Shown here in pieces: positions 12,928 to 24,437 of a stretch of 64,000 bases of DNA (position 1 is its first letter; every line of letters starts with the position of its first letter). This DNA comes from Aquilaria yunnanensis (lineage: Eukaryota; Streptophyta; Magnoliopsida; Malvales; Thymelaeaceae): NCBI GenBank assembly GCA_039654915.1, contig CM077600.1, forward strand, positions 42,516,492 to 42,580,491, given 5' to 3'. A program made the position numbers and the translations under genes. A model generated the notes under the pieces. The model was not told where the DNA came from and did no database searches. It was given only the letters and a program-made list of their open reading frames with translations.

Positions 12928-15900
12928 TCACAAGCCCTCATCTCCACCATTGCCTGTGCTCACTTCAGCATCACCGTAATTCGAGTTGCTGCTCCCATCT
13001 GAATCCTTGTCAGGACAATCAAGATGTGAAAGTTCAGCTTCTTCCGCGCTAACATTTTCCAAATCACGGCTCTGGATTGAATGTGCCAAATCTTCCCTCT
13101 TCACCACGTTAATCACAAATCCAGTGGGGATCTTTTCAGGCTGCAAGAGATCACCTTCATTAACAGAAATGACAGGTCCGTGACTGTTCAGTGGTATTCT
13201 GCTTCCCAAATCCCTCTGATCCAACTCACTTTCTGACCCTCTATCTGGTATTGTCAGCCTTCTGCCACCAATTTGTGCCCCAGGAGAATTAGGATTGCTT
13301 GCCAAACTTTTAGTCAGCTCAGAATCAACATCTAAACTCTGAACAAAGCTAACAAATGCATCTGCAGAAGTAGTCCTCATCAGTGGCCCACCAGACCTTG
13401 TCCAGGAGTTCAACTCTGCAGTCTCCGACTCGCTGTCACTTCCATCATGCGCACTACGGTGACTCCGGATGTTCCTTCCAGATGGCGGTATACCTGACGA
13501 GCCACCTATGCCATGATGAAAGGATGAAGAACCATCCACAAGGAAATCTTCCTCAATGGAGCCTGTTGAGTTCTCCCTAGCGATGCAATTCCAAGAAGGG
13601 ATTCTTTTTGAAGCACTGAACCTGGCTGTATTGGAGAGGCCATGAGGAGAAACAGCAGCAGCAGCTGCTGCTCGCTCAGCACTCCTTCTCAATCTACGCA
13701 TATGGTTGAGAACAGCAACACACTCATCAAGAGCAAGCTCAATGCCACAGTTTGCTTTGATAGCTGAAAGCTTCTCCCAAGTGCATCTTCTACCTTGGTT
13801 GGCGGCCTTTTGGAGCTCCACATGACTAGGATTCTGTATTATTTTTGAGTACTGATGCAAGCAAAAGTTCAGTGAGAAGCATTCATCACAGGATAAAGAT
13901 AATCTGTAAACTAAACAAAACAAACTTCTGTTCCAGGAAAAGTAAAACCACAAACTCAGAATGGTTACGCAATTATATATATGATGATGGAATACATATT
14001 ATTATGTATTGGACTTCGAAATTTGAAGTACCTGAGCCAATGTCGCAGGCATAACAACTGTAACGTCGCCCTCCCAATCTTGAGCAAAAAGCTTAGCAAC
14101 TCCTCCTAAAGGAAAGCCAAGTTCCAATATCTGATTACATCTGTGTTTTACCTCCATCTCAGTTAGGTGAGCAAGCTGCATACAGAAAAAATTGTCAAGT
14201 TCATTCTTCCCACTTTTTATAAGGGAAGACAAAGGAGAGACTAGCAGCCAAATTGTCAATCATCAAAAGACTGTCCAAAGTGACAATGGGTAACCAACAA
14301 GCTTGGCAGACAGAGTATCCGTGTTTCCTAAAGTTTGTTTGTTGTACTACTGCACCAAACTAAGGGGGCACAAGCACAGAGGCAAGCAAGATTGAAAAAG
14401 CAATACAAAACACACACACAGAGGATAAGAGGAAGGAAGGTATAGATTGAGCGTGAAAGGTGCAAAGAGAACTCGGTTCATGCATTAACATTAGAAAGAT
14501 CCCTTGGAACAGTCAGATAAAAAATTGCACATAATGGAAGGTCTAGGAAGCAACGAACTAAATGAAGTGCTAACCAACACTAAGAAAAATGAAAGAAAGA
14601 AACTACAGTCTACAGAGTTAGCTTCCAACAAGAGAACTAGGCACCAATACTCAACAAATAAATTAAAACCAATCCGATTAGCGAGTGCTAAACTCTACTC
14701 CTAATATTCATTCTGATACTCTACAACTTGTCAAACTGAAAAAATAGAAGCCAACAAATCAAAGCAGGGAATATCAACCAGCAAAACAGTGAACATATAT
14801 ATGGTTAAAATTTGAAGCAGTATAAGCATACCTTGGCAGCAAAATTACCACCATATGCCCTAACGAAATCCTTAAACCTGAGCAAAGGGGCAATATGAGG
14901 GTTTGCCTGACTCACAATAAAATGATTGACATTGAACAATTCCTTCAGTTGCATCATAGGCAAGTCAATCTCCAAGCTACCGTCCCTCCACCGACGGGCA
15001 GAAGTGCCCAAACCCTCCTCGGGATCCAAATTAAATGGTGGATGATATGGAACAATTTCCCCACTTCTGTCTTTTGCCATTAATTCCTGTGCTTCGAACA
15101 GACCAGGGAAAGCACACGAGGCTGTAACTGCACTCCATATAACAACATGAGGCGAGGTCAGGTAATTGAGACACCTAGGTGGCTCATGCTTCCTCGGAGA
15201 GCAAACTGTTATACCAAGAATTCGACCAGTCATATCATAAGCTTCTTGAAATGTAAGATTGCTTGTTAGATGTCTTAACATCCACTGCAACTGCCTGATA
15301 TCATGAACAGCCCCTTTTGTCATGACCCTTCTTACAACTGTAAAAATTCCACCTAGCTGATCAAAGAATTGCAATGAGTGCCAAGAATCCTCAAAAAAAC
15401 TCTGCAGCTCAGGCCATGATCTAGTGGCAACAACAGAACACATAATTGATCCTACACTAGAGCCAGCAATGATCCGAGGCATAAGCTTATGCTCTACCAG
15501 TGTTTTCACTACGCCCACATGAAATGCTCCAAGAGAAGCACCCCCACTCAAAAGCAAAGCTGTCCTGCCAAAGGCATGCCTTGTTTCATGCATGAAAGCC
15601 AGCTTCTCTTCCAGTGACAGTTCCTCTGAATCTGAATCATAGACCATTCTCAACTGAGTTGAGACCTCACCTATGTATTCCTTAATAAGTTTTGGCACTT
15701 GAAGCCTGCCCTTGTGAAGCTCAGGGTTACACATATTGCCAAGATTTCTGATAAGATCAGCCCTCATGTAAAATATGATATCTCTCAGAGAGCCTTCCTG
15801 GCGACGGTGGCGTAGCTCTTTAACCTTGTTTCTCACTAATTCTTCATCATATAGATCAGACTCATTCATCTTTGGTGTCTCTTTATCTAGCATCTTAGCA

Positions 15901-16250
15901 GCATGAGCCCACTCCTCATATGTCAAAGCTGTTCTCATCATATTCCTCCAAAACTTCCTTCTGTAAGCCATTTCAGCCCTCACTTTTACACTTGTGTATC
16001 GTTTTAACAGAAACGCAATAAATGTCACTAGTGCCAATATCCATTGCGGATTTCGAGGATGTAACCATGATGTCAGGGGTGCCAAAAAATCCCTACACCT
16101 ATATATGAAGTTTATGAAATCTCTAAATATCTGATGCCTGAAATGTGACATTGACTTGCAGAACAAGATCCTAAAAGCAATTGTCCGACCAATTATAGTT
16201 GAAGGTCCAATGGGAAATGGGTCGACATTGGCCTCATTACTTATATCCAT
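12928..16250 (-). CDS. SDP1: SDP1-type patatin-domain triacylglycerol lipase (3 coding exons)
   Basis: Coding exons are 16250-14832 (473 codons), 14175-14032 (48 codons) and 13851-12928 (307 codons plus stop), all joined in phase 0 with GT-AG borders. The total of 828 aa is close to Arabidopsis SDP1 (about 825). The start [12 protein letters not shown] matches the family; an upstream in-frame ATG at 16271 is not used in relatives. The patatin domain shows the oxyanion loop GGASLG (236-241), nucleophile motif GSSVG (Ser265) and catalytic DG (Asp423). A hydrophobic stretch lies at about 68-83. The C-terminal third is Ser-rich and acidic. SDP1 hydrolyses storage triacylglycerol at the oil-body surface in germinating seeds. 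The paralogue SDP1-LIKE cannot be excluded from sequence alone. Confidence 0.96.
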
Positions 16251-16273
16251 AGCCACAGCACAAATAATCACTT

Positions 16274-16867
16274 CTGGATTATTTGTTGGGATAGAGCAAT
16301 GTAGAGGATATAAACCAAATCAAAATTGGACGCGCAAGAAATATCAGCACGCAAGAAAAAAACTACAACCGCTATACGAGCAACTGATCCAGCTGCTTTA
16401 GCAAATTATATGTACCAGAACATGGACAGAGTAAAAGGATTTTGACCTATTAGCCAGAGCAAGCTGCAAATTGCACCTCAGCAGTTCGAAATTCACAAAC
16501 ACAAACAGACAGTTTGGACTTTAGCTTCTACTGCCACCAAGCCAGCAAGCACCCGAAATGGAAAGAAACCTGAAATCCCAGATAAACAAATCCAAAAGAT
16601 CAATCACTTCCTCAAACCATTTACCCAGAAAGCATCCATACGGTCAACCGCCAAATGGGTTCTCCAGCAAGATATCTCAAACTATATCCGAGAATACAAA
16701 CTTGCTTCAATCCCAGTTTTCGTACGAATCAGCAACTGTCTTCTGAAAGGCCTGAGGTTTCTCCAAAGCCGCAGGGAAAAGTAAAAAGAAATATAACCCA
16801 AAAAATCCGGGAATTCAAAGGCGAAGCCGGATCATCTGCATTGGCTGAAAACTGGGCTTTCCTGTAC
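16274..16867 (-). other. probable 5'UTR intron of the SDP1-type gene
   Basis: Reading the minus strand, a donor GAG|GTACAG sits at 16867 and an acceptor ATCCAG|AAGTG ends at 16274, 23 bases before the start codon. The interval has many ATGs, which would be removed by splicing. This is inference from splice signals only. Confidence 0.45.
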
Positions 16868-17015
16868 CTCCGGAAGAAATCAAGAAACCCAGATACATGA
16901 GCTGCGGATTTTGAGCTGATGCGCCGGCAACGCCCGATGTCGACAAATGGATGGGTTTTCGTTCTAATTAATGATTCGGGTATTAATGCAAGGAAGATGG
17001 GAGGAACGGGAGGGA

Positions 17016-17027
17016 GCTAAATATAGC
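17016..17027 (-). promoter_or_regulatory. TATA-like box of the SDP1-type gene
   Basis: GCTATATTTAGC on the minus strand lies about 150 bases before the proposed 5'UTR donor and is followed by a C/T-rich tract typical of plant transcription starts. Confidence 0.4.
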
Positions 17028-17956
17028 AGGAAGCAGACTAAATTTATGGGGATCTGTGACGAGATAACAGATAACGATAGGAGCAAAAATTTTGGATAAG
17101 AGTGACGAGACACACAATAACATATGCTAGGGTAAGGTAACCAGAATAGACTTCTCCCGCGTTCCGACAAACAAATTCGCCCTTGCCCTTAAGACTTGAG
17201 TTAGAATTGAATTTTCCCGTCATGGCAAGATCAAGATAGGCGTTTGTGTTTCGGAACAAAACGTTGAAAACGAATGGGGGCTGCAGCTGCCCTTTTGTAG
17301 ACGACAAGCCTTTCTTTCTTGTAAGTTAAAACAATTTGATTTTTGTCGTAGTTCTCTTGCTTGTTCCAAACAGAAACCGACGTCACTTTGATTTCTTCCA
17401 AATTTCATGTGCCGCATTGTCAGATTGAGTACGGTAGGCTCAATCATTCATACTTTTATTTATGACTAATTGTTTGAATTATTGATCGGAATTTAAGATT
17501 TATATCTTCATTTTTCATTGTTCTCTCCCATATAGTGGGACATGAGCCTCTTCAACCTAGCCCAACTCGGGATCAGTCCAGAAATTAAACCTATCTCAAT
17601 ACGATATGTAAAAAACCTGAACAGATATAGACTGAATATGGGTCTGAAGGAAAATGAATATGCAAATTAAACTGCGCTGGCCTACTGACCTGACCAGTCC
17701 TGGGCCATGACATGGCCCGCCCTGCCCCTGCGACTTAACCCACCCCAAGACCAGCCGGTCCGAGCCAGGCCTATAGCCTCCAATGGCTCTTTCGCAACAA
17801 AAACCTACAGAAAAAAATTTAAAAAAATGGTTTAATTATAAAGTAAGCCCTCCAACAGTTTTTTGCTCCATTTTTCCTCATAAATTTTCATTTTTACCCT
17901 TTCTAATAACTAAATTTTAAGGATTTTTTTGGTCCAAATAATTTTTTGTCCTCCCT

Positions 17957-17964
17957 TATAAATA
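17957..17964 (+). promoter_or_regulatory. TATA box of the dead hAT transposase
   Basis: TATAAATA is followed by a C/T-rich leader and an ATG at 18145. It is consistent with a retained transposase promoter. Confidence 0.45.
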
Positions 17965-18144
17965 CTAATGTCATTTCCACTCTATCTTCACACTAACACT
18001 CAATCTCTCTTCTTCCTCTATAATATTCTCTCAGACATTTGAGCTTTTTTCTTAATCTTTTCTAAAGTTCTTACTAATCTCTGCCTAATATCTTTATAAT
18101 CTTCTCTTAATTTTACATTAATCACTACTATTAGTTCGTGACTC

Positions 18145-20270
18145 ATGGCTTCAACAGGAAAAGACAAGTCGACGGAGACTTCATCTTCTCGCACCATTGG
18201 CCTCCGAGGCTTGTTCCGTCACCGTTCTCACCCGGGCGATAAAGGTATTTTAATTGAAGAGTTGCATGACGATGATGCCAGAATCGATATAACAAATTAC
18301 AATTTGGGACCTGACAATCAATGATGATGTTGAAGAGTTTGATGCGACGACAGCAAGGAATCTATCAACATAACTGACGTTGACAAGTCGTTGACCCATT
18401 GTCGATGAAACCCAAGGATAAGGTAAATCCTTGAGACTAACTACTTGGGTTTGAGAGCATTATGAGCTCATACACGAAGGGGAGTCGAGGTATGGGAAAT
18501 GTAAACATTGCGGGAAAAATTTTATGCATAAAAGGAATTTCGGCACCAGAATGTTGAAGCGCCACATTCAAAATCAACATCCTAATGTCCTCCCCAGTGC
18601 CGCGACTAGTTCTGGAGGACAAACACAACTTAGGTCTATAACCAGCGCCGACAGACCATGTATATTTCATTTTAACCAACAATCTTATAGAGAATGTATG
18701 ATAAATTGGATGATACTTACCGAAAAACCTTTCTTATAAGCTGAAGATGTGTACCTAGAATCTTGGATAAATTATAATTAAATCATAATTAATGTGTACC
18801 GAAAAAGTGTCTAGGAAACCCGCTAGAAAGGAAAACTTTAGATTATCTAAAACTAGAAAATTAGATTTGCAAGCCTATTTTTTTGCTATTGATCATTGTG
18901 TGGTATTCACTTCTGATATACGGATATCACTTATAGGTCAATCATTTTATTGTGTTACTTCTCATTGAATTGATTCTGATTAGGTTATGCAAAAATAAAT
19001 TTTTTCATATAAGGTCATTAAAACATATCATACTAGTTATTACATATTCAATTGTATCTTAGAAACTTTACGTGATTAATTTTGTGCTGATAAAGTCCTG
19101 TGCATTTCATTTGATAATGCTTTAAACAATGATGTTATCACTCGCCTTTTGAGTCAAGCATTGAAATCACCTCTAAATGGTGCATACTTTCACATTAGAT
19201 GCATATGTCATATTTTGAATATTTGTGTGCAAAAGGGTTTAGAAGTTCTCCAAACTGAAATTATGCATATTTAGAACTCATTGTCATTTTTTAAATCAAG
19301 ACCAACTGCATGTTGTGAATTCAAAAGGCTTTGTTTTGAAAATCAAAAAGAATTTTCTTGGAAACGGTTTATATTAGATTGCCCAACCAGCTGGAACTGT
19401 ACATATTTGATGTTGTAAGATGCATACCCGTATGCAAATTTGTTGATGTATTTCATGAACTTAAAAATGGATTATGAATTTCTTACGACTGAAGTTTGGG
19501 AAAAATATTCTGAAACCGGTGAATTGATTAAGTTTTTTTACAATACTACTAAAATTTTCTCTAGTGTTTACTACCCAACCATTCATCAAGTTTTGTTTCA
19601 TTTAGTGAACATTACATATGTTTTACATCAATTTAAAGATAATGAGTTATTAAAACTAACTGTCGAAGTCATGCGAGCTAAGTGGCTTCAGCATTTCAAA
19701 AACATTCCACCTATCTTTTTAGTTGTTTTTTTGTTTGATCCATATGTCAAATTAACAGGCACAACAACATTGCCTGAAGGAATTTTTCATACTTATTTAG
19801 AAATGTATCATATAAATGTTTTGGCTATGTCTACTACTGCTTCCAAGTACTTGCATTCTTTATATAAGTTATATTGTGAGCAGCATTCAGATAAGGTAAG
19901 ATCCGAAGCTCATCAAACCAAGCTTCCAAAGAGATCAATCTAATTAAGATTCAACTCAGCCCTCCAAATGCTCAAATGCCCCTGATCGATAACATCGGGA
20001 TTAGCTGAGGTCGATGATTGTCTCAACACATTGTTCGAGCCACGCAACGTTGACATATTAGGGTGGTGGAAACAAAAGAGATCAAGGTTTCCAATCTTGT
20101 CGATAATTACACAGGAGGTTCTTGCCGTTTCAGTCTCCACCGTATCATTCGAGGCAAGGTTTAGTACAGAAAAATATATGATATCAGAGAAACGATCAAG
20201 ATTGACACCCGAGGCGATGAAAGTATGTGTGTGCAACCGAGATTGGGGCCTTACAGCATTTTGGCAGTAA
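18145..20270 (+). pseudogene. hAT (Ac-like, BED zinc finger) transposase pseudogene
   Basis: From the ATG at 18145 the first frame runs about 60 codons and stops. A BED-type zinc finger follows in another frame (about 18490-18590): CKHCGKNF then RHIQNQH. A central transposase segment is open at 19440-19943 (167 aa; FSSVYYPTIHQVLFHLV, and an FDPYVKLTG block typical of RICESLEEPER-like proteins). The C-terminal dimerisation segment at about 20020-20267 contains DILGWWK, and an altered STVSFEARFST where functional copies have S..S.E..FS. At least three frame changes and stops separate these parts. It once bound and cut its own ends. Confidence 0.85.
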
Positions 20271-21439
20271 AACCAAAAGAGTTCAGATGATAAAATAATA
20301 TCCGATACTGAGACTTGAATTTTTTTTTTTCAATCATACATATAGTTTGTACTTGATCTGACTATGTTGTTAAGCATAGATCATATGTTTTTATTTTTTA
20401 TCATTTTCAGAATGTTTTTGCCATTTCAAAATGTAATGCCCGTTTCGATTACTTTTAAGTGTCATTTGACTTTTTTACTTAATAAAACTTACATTGGGAG
20501 TGGTGTTTTTTTCTTAAAAATATTAATTACATATACAATTAATTATATTTCTAATTTTTTTATAAAAAAAAATCAAAAATACCTCCAAATCTGCCTGAAC
20601 CCCCTCCCCAAGACTGGCTCGGGACAGTCCCGCCTAGGACCGATTTGAGTCCGATCCTACTTGACTGATACCCAGACCCGGCTGGTCCCGAGTCGAGCCA
20701 ACCCAGCGCCCATCTTTGCTCTCATGTATGTAAGATTTATGAATGGGGAAACAAGCTCTTGAAAAGTTACATCCAATTTGGATTAAATGGGATCTAATGG
20801 GGTTATTGAATACCAAAAGTCTTATACCAAAAAACAATCATAATTCAAATTGTATTAAAACAACTAAATAAATAAAAGAACGACTCCAATTGAATTTCTC
20901 TAACATAAAAACATCCTTTAGTTATTTTTGGAAAAAAAGGAATATCCTTTAGTTTTTATAACGTTCATGTAAATGTTAAATCAAGAAACTAAAACTCAAA
21001 AGCAAGAAAAAAAATAAAATTAGTAACTAGGCATTTGATATAGCATGTTAGTTTTACATACATATTGTGGTAAACAAATCCTAGCATGCTACTAAGAACA
21101 TTCATGTAAATAATGAATGAATCCTAGCATGCTACTAAATCAAGAAAGAATGTGCACCTTCCTTCTTGGTTATGTGTGAAGAAAAGAGAAAGAACTTGAT
21201 CTTGGAAGAGCACCTTGAAGCTTGAATTGAGATGAACAATCTCAATGTAAATCCACCCACAATGCTCTCAAAAAGTGTTTAATATTTTGGGCTCTAAAGG
21301 AAATAGGAGGAGAATACTTTTCTCTCAAGAAAATGGAGCAAATAGAGTGCCAAATTCGTGCTTAAAATGGCCAGCCACTAAAGGCTATTTATAGACGACC
21401 AAAAGACACACCTTTACACCAAGAAAGGTGTCTTTTAAG

Positions 21440-21720
21440 CCAAAGAACACTTCCTTTGGCTAAGGGTCATGTATGGTGGCGAAAATACATGTCTTTTAGC
21501 CAAGGAACACTTCCTTTGGCCTATAACCACCCATAATTACCTTATGGGCGAAAATACATGTCTTTTAGCCAAGAAACACTTCCTTTGGCCTATAACCACC
21601 CCATAACTACCTTATGGGCGAAAATACATGTCCCTTGAAGTCATAGGACATCACTCTTGGTGCAATAACCACCCCAACCACCCTCATGGCCGAATATACA
21701 TGTCTTTTCACTCAAGGAAC
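21440..21720. repeat. 69-70 bp tandem repeat, about 3 copies
   Basis: The block beginning GAAAATACATGTCTTTTAGC starts at 21481, 21550 and 21620, giving periods of 69 and 70. Each unit holds the near-palindrome GGAACACTTCC. A weaker copy precedes and another follows. Confidence 0.9.
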
Positions 21721-21954
21721 ACTTCCTTTGGATGAAAGGACACGTTCTTTTAGCCAATAGTCATCTCTTTTGATGAAGAGACATACCTTTACATAAAAAA
21801 TGTGTCTCTTGGTGGTTTTGAGCTAAAAACAAGGTGAGCTGGCACAAAGCTAGCTCACTATGCTACTTATGCATCATTAAGCTCCTTTGAGCTCCAACCA
21901 AGCACTATGAACTGAGGTCCAGCTTCTAGAGCTAACCTAGAGCTGGAGTTAGCT

Positions 21955-22230
21955 GCTCTCAGCTAAAGTGAATTGAAGTCCAGCTACACTCAGCTACCAG
22001 AAGCTGAAGTGAGCTGACTTAAGCTGATTTGAGCTAACTTGAGTTGAAGTCCAGCTACTTTGAGCTACTTATAGCTGAAGTAAGCTAACTTGAGCTAACT
22101 TGAGCTGAAGTCCAGCTACTTTGAGCTACTTATAGCTGAAGTGAGCTGACTTGAGCTAACTTAAGCTGAAGTCCAGCTACTTTGAGCTACTTATAACTGA
22201 AGTGAGTTGACTTGAGCTAAAGGGAGCTAC
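21955..22230. repeat. 61-bp AGCT-rich tandem repeat, about 4 copies
   Basis: The marker GAAGTCCAGCTAC occurs at 21975, 22046, 22107 and 22168, giving periods of 71, 61 and 61. The palindrome AGCT recurs several times in each unit (GAGCTAACTTGAGCTGAAGT). Confidence 0.92.
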
Positions 22231-22509
22231 TTCTAGTTACCTTATATAGCTATTCAAGCTAAAGTTAGCTCAATGAGCTCAAATCCTATCTTAAAAGGAT
22301 CTTGGTGTGCCAAGAATTCCAACATTTCTGGGGATTTTTGAAGATTGTTGGAATTTGGTTGTCTTTTGTAACCTCTAATTTGGACGTTTGCGCATCTAAC
22401 ACCAAACCGTGAATAAAGACTTATGTGGAAAATGCCACATTCAGCCGCAAGCTTCAATATTTTTGTCATTTAAGTCCCTGTAAAATGATAACTAACATTT
22501 TCATCACAG

Positions 22510-22660
22510 CGTCAACGCACGTGACAGCACGTGGCGATCTGAGGGGGCTAAGTGTGCCAATTAATAAAGTTTAGGGGCTGAGTTATCCCGAGTTATAGTT
22601 AAAGGGGTTAAGTGTCCTGGTGAACAAAGTTCGGGGGCCAAATGTGGGTTTATGCCTTGT
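22510..22660. mobile_element. solo MULE-type terminus
   Basis: Wording such as CGAGTTATAGTTAAAGGGGT and AAAGTTCGGGGGCCAAATGT is typical of long MULE inverted repeats. Its core recurs at 40430-40470 (CGAGTTATAGTTCAAGGGGT). No partner inverted copy is seen nearby, so this is a fragment. Confidence 0.45.
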
Positions 22661-22794
22661 TTCTATGTACAAAATACAAATGATAATATTTGGCCAATTC
22701 ACACATATTTTGTGTCAAAGTTGTCCTTACAACATATGTCTAAATGTGCCCCCATGTCCCATCCACATCAATAAAAGAAGGGAAACTTACAATT

Positions 22795-23225
22795 AGCCTT
22801 GAGATATGCGTTAACCTACAGTTTGTCCCCTCTATTTTTAGAAACATGCACTTTACCCCTTATATTTTTTATTCCGTCTAATAACAACTTCCGAAACTAT
22901 ATATAAACTATATGATAGTAATATTCTAGTAATTACAATCTCTCCAATATTTTTTTTATAATTAATAGACATTTTAAATTATCAATTTTTTCTTTTTAAA
23001 AATGTATTTTTCTCTATATACATACATATCATTATTTTTTAAATGTCAGTTGGCTATGCAAAAAATATCAAAAATCTTAAAATTACTAGAATATTATTGT
23101 CAGACAGTTTAAATTAAGGTTCCAAAAGTTATTATCAAACACTGTAAAGCAAATATGGGATAAAGTGCATGTTTTTTAAAATAGAGAACTCAAAATGTAG
23201 ATTAGACCAAATCACATGAGATTTT
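22795..23225. mobile_element. foldback element of about 430 bp
   Basis: The left arm (CTCTATTTTTAGAAACATGCACTTTA and onward to the ATATTCTAGTAATT block) is repeated in reverse in the right arm, which when complemented contains AACATGCACTTTATCCC and ATATTCTAGTAATT. Arms are roughly 150 bases with moderate divergence. The target duplication is unclear. Confidence 0.65.
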
Positions 23226-24437
23226 TATAATTTTTCCACAAAAGAATTGGTACATAATTGTTCTGTCAACATATTTTTATATGCCCTTAACAGTAACAGT
23301 AAACATGCCAGCAGTGAAGTTATTAATAGCAAATTTGCATATAGAAAAAAAATTCAGCAACAAAATTACACTTCCGTATAAACTATGGTGGCAAATTTAT
23401 CTTGCCATTTTATTTATATAGGAAAATTATAATGAAAATAATTAGAATACATATAAAAATATAAAAAAGTGCAAAAGTTTTATATTTAATTATTTTATCT
23501 TGAAATAATATTCTTTTCTTTTTTGTGAAAATCAATAATTAATAATTGCATATGACACAGTATACTTTGCGGTATCGGGATGCCATATACCAACGGTTTT
23601 GGTACTTAATACCTTAATCTTTAGTTAAGACTTGCAGTTGCACGTCCGGAAGACAGAGATAGCTCAGCCCACAGGGAGGAGACCAGAGCCTGGTGAGACG
23701 GATCAGCGAAGCATGAGCCTAATTAGCTCAGTAATCAGCATAGGAATTGCCCCTCCGAAGAACATTTGAGACTTCCTCGATGTGGGGCGACATAATGGCC
23801 GCTTCGATTTTCAAGAATTTCAAACAAAGGGTGGTGGTGGAGAGTGTTGGTCTCCCCCAAGATTTATCATAACACCTTGCAGTCCAGTGATCATTACCAT
23901 CCCCAAGAAGACCACCAGCTGCTGCCCTTCCACTGCCTTCGGCCTCAAATTCCCTTTGACTTGATCTACCGCATGCATATATAAGTCTGTAGAAGAGGTG
24001 ATCTCGTGTATGACAAAGATCGAATCTGGGGGAATACTAAGAAACACATCTACAAGACCGCACAAAATCAGCTGCATGGCAACTCATAGGAAACATTTTA
24101 GTGCAACTATCTACATATGCTGGCAATCACTATTGATTGGTAAATGAAACTATGAAAGGCCAATTCGCTAATTAAAAAAGTAACTATGAAAAGAGGGTCA
24201 GAGCAAAGACGTTTTTTATCATTGGCACATACAGCCCAGCTGCAAGCCTAGAGTGGTAGCAAGTGAATAAATGGTAAGAATCAATTCAGAATAGCTTGAG
24301 GAAATAAAAGCATTCCATTTCACAAAACTCAAATATTGAAATTCGTTCAGCTAGAACTACACCACGACCTGCAAAAACTATGAAAGGGTAGACTATGATT
24401 ATCACAAATTTTGATAAGGATACAGACAAAACAAGAT
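23226..24437. other. spacer; one unassigned minus-strand ORF
   Basis: Mostly AT-rich to 23600, then about 450 bases of balanced composition. An 85-codon minus-strand frame (24077-23820) includes a hydrophobic stretch LVVFLGMVMITGLQGVMINL. I do not recognise it; it could be a gene fragment or chance. The 3' UTR of dyskerin presumably lies in 24300-24437. Confidence 0.4.

Larger units (their letters stand above)
17555..20705 (+). mobile_element. degenerate hAT transposon
   Basis: A broken hAT transposase (next entry) sits between diverged inverted ends. The left CAACTCGGGATCAGTCC (from about 17563) matches the reverse complement of the right end, CGACTCGGGACCAGCC (about 20695-20680). Both ends are surrounded by GC-richer name-like wording (GGTCCGAGCC, GGACCGATTTGAG). 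A clean 8-bp target duplication was not found, so limits are approximate. Confidence 0.65.
20706..22500 (-). mobile_element. probable LTR (minus orientation) with minisatellite U3
   Basis: On the minus strand a good TATA box, CTATAAATAG (about 21384-21393), is followed by a leader-like region (to about 21130) with C/T-rich wording. Upstream of it lie two different tandem arrays (next entries). This is how retrotransposon U3/R/U5 regions look. I did not find matching TG..CA ends or a target duplication, so element type and limits are uncertain; it could also be a host promoter fragment. Confidence 0.4.
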
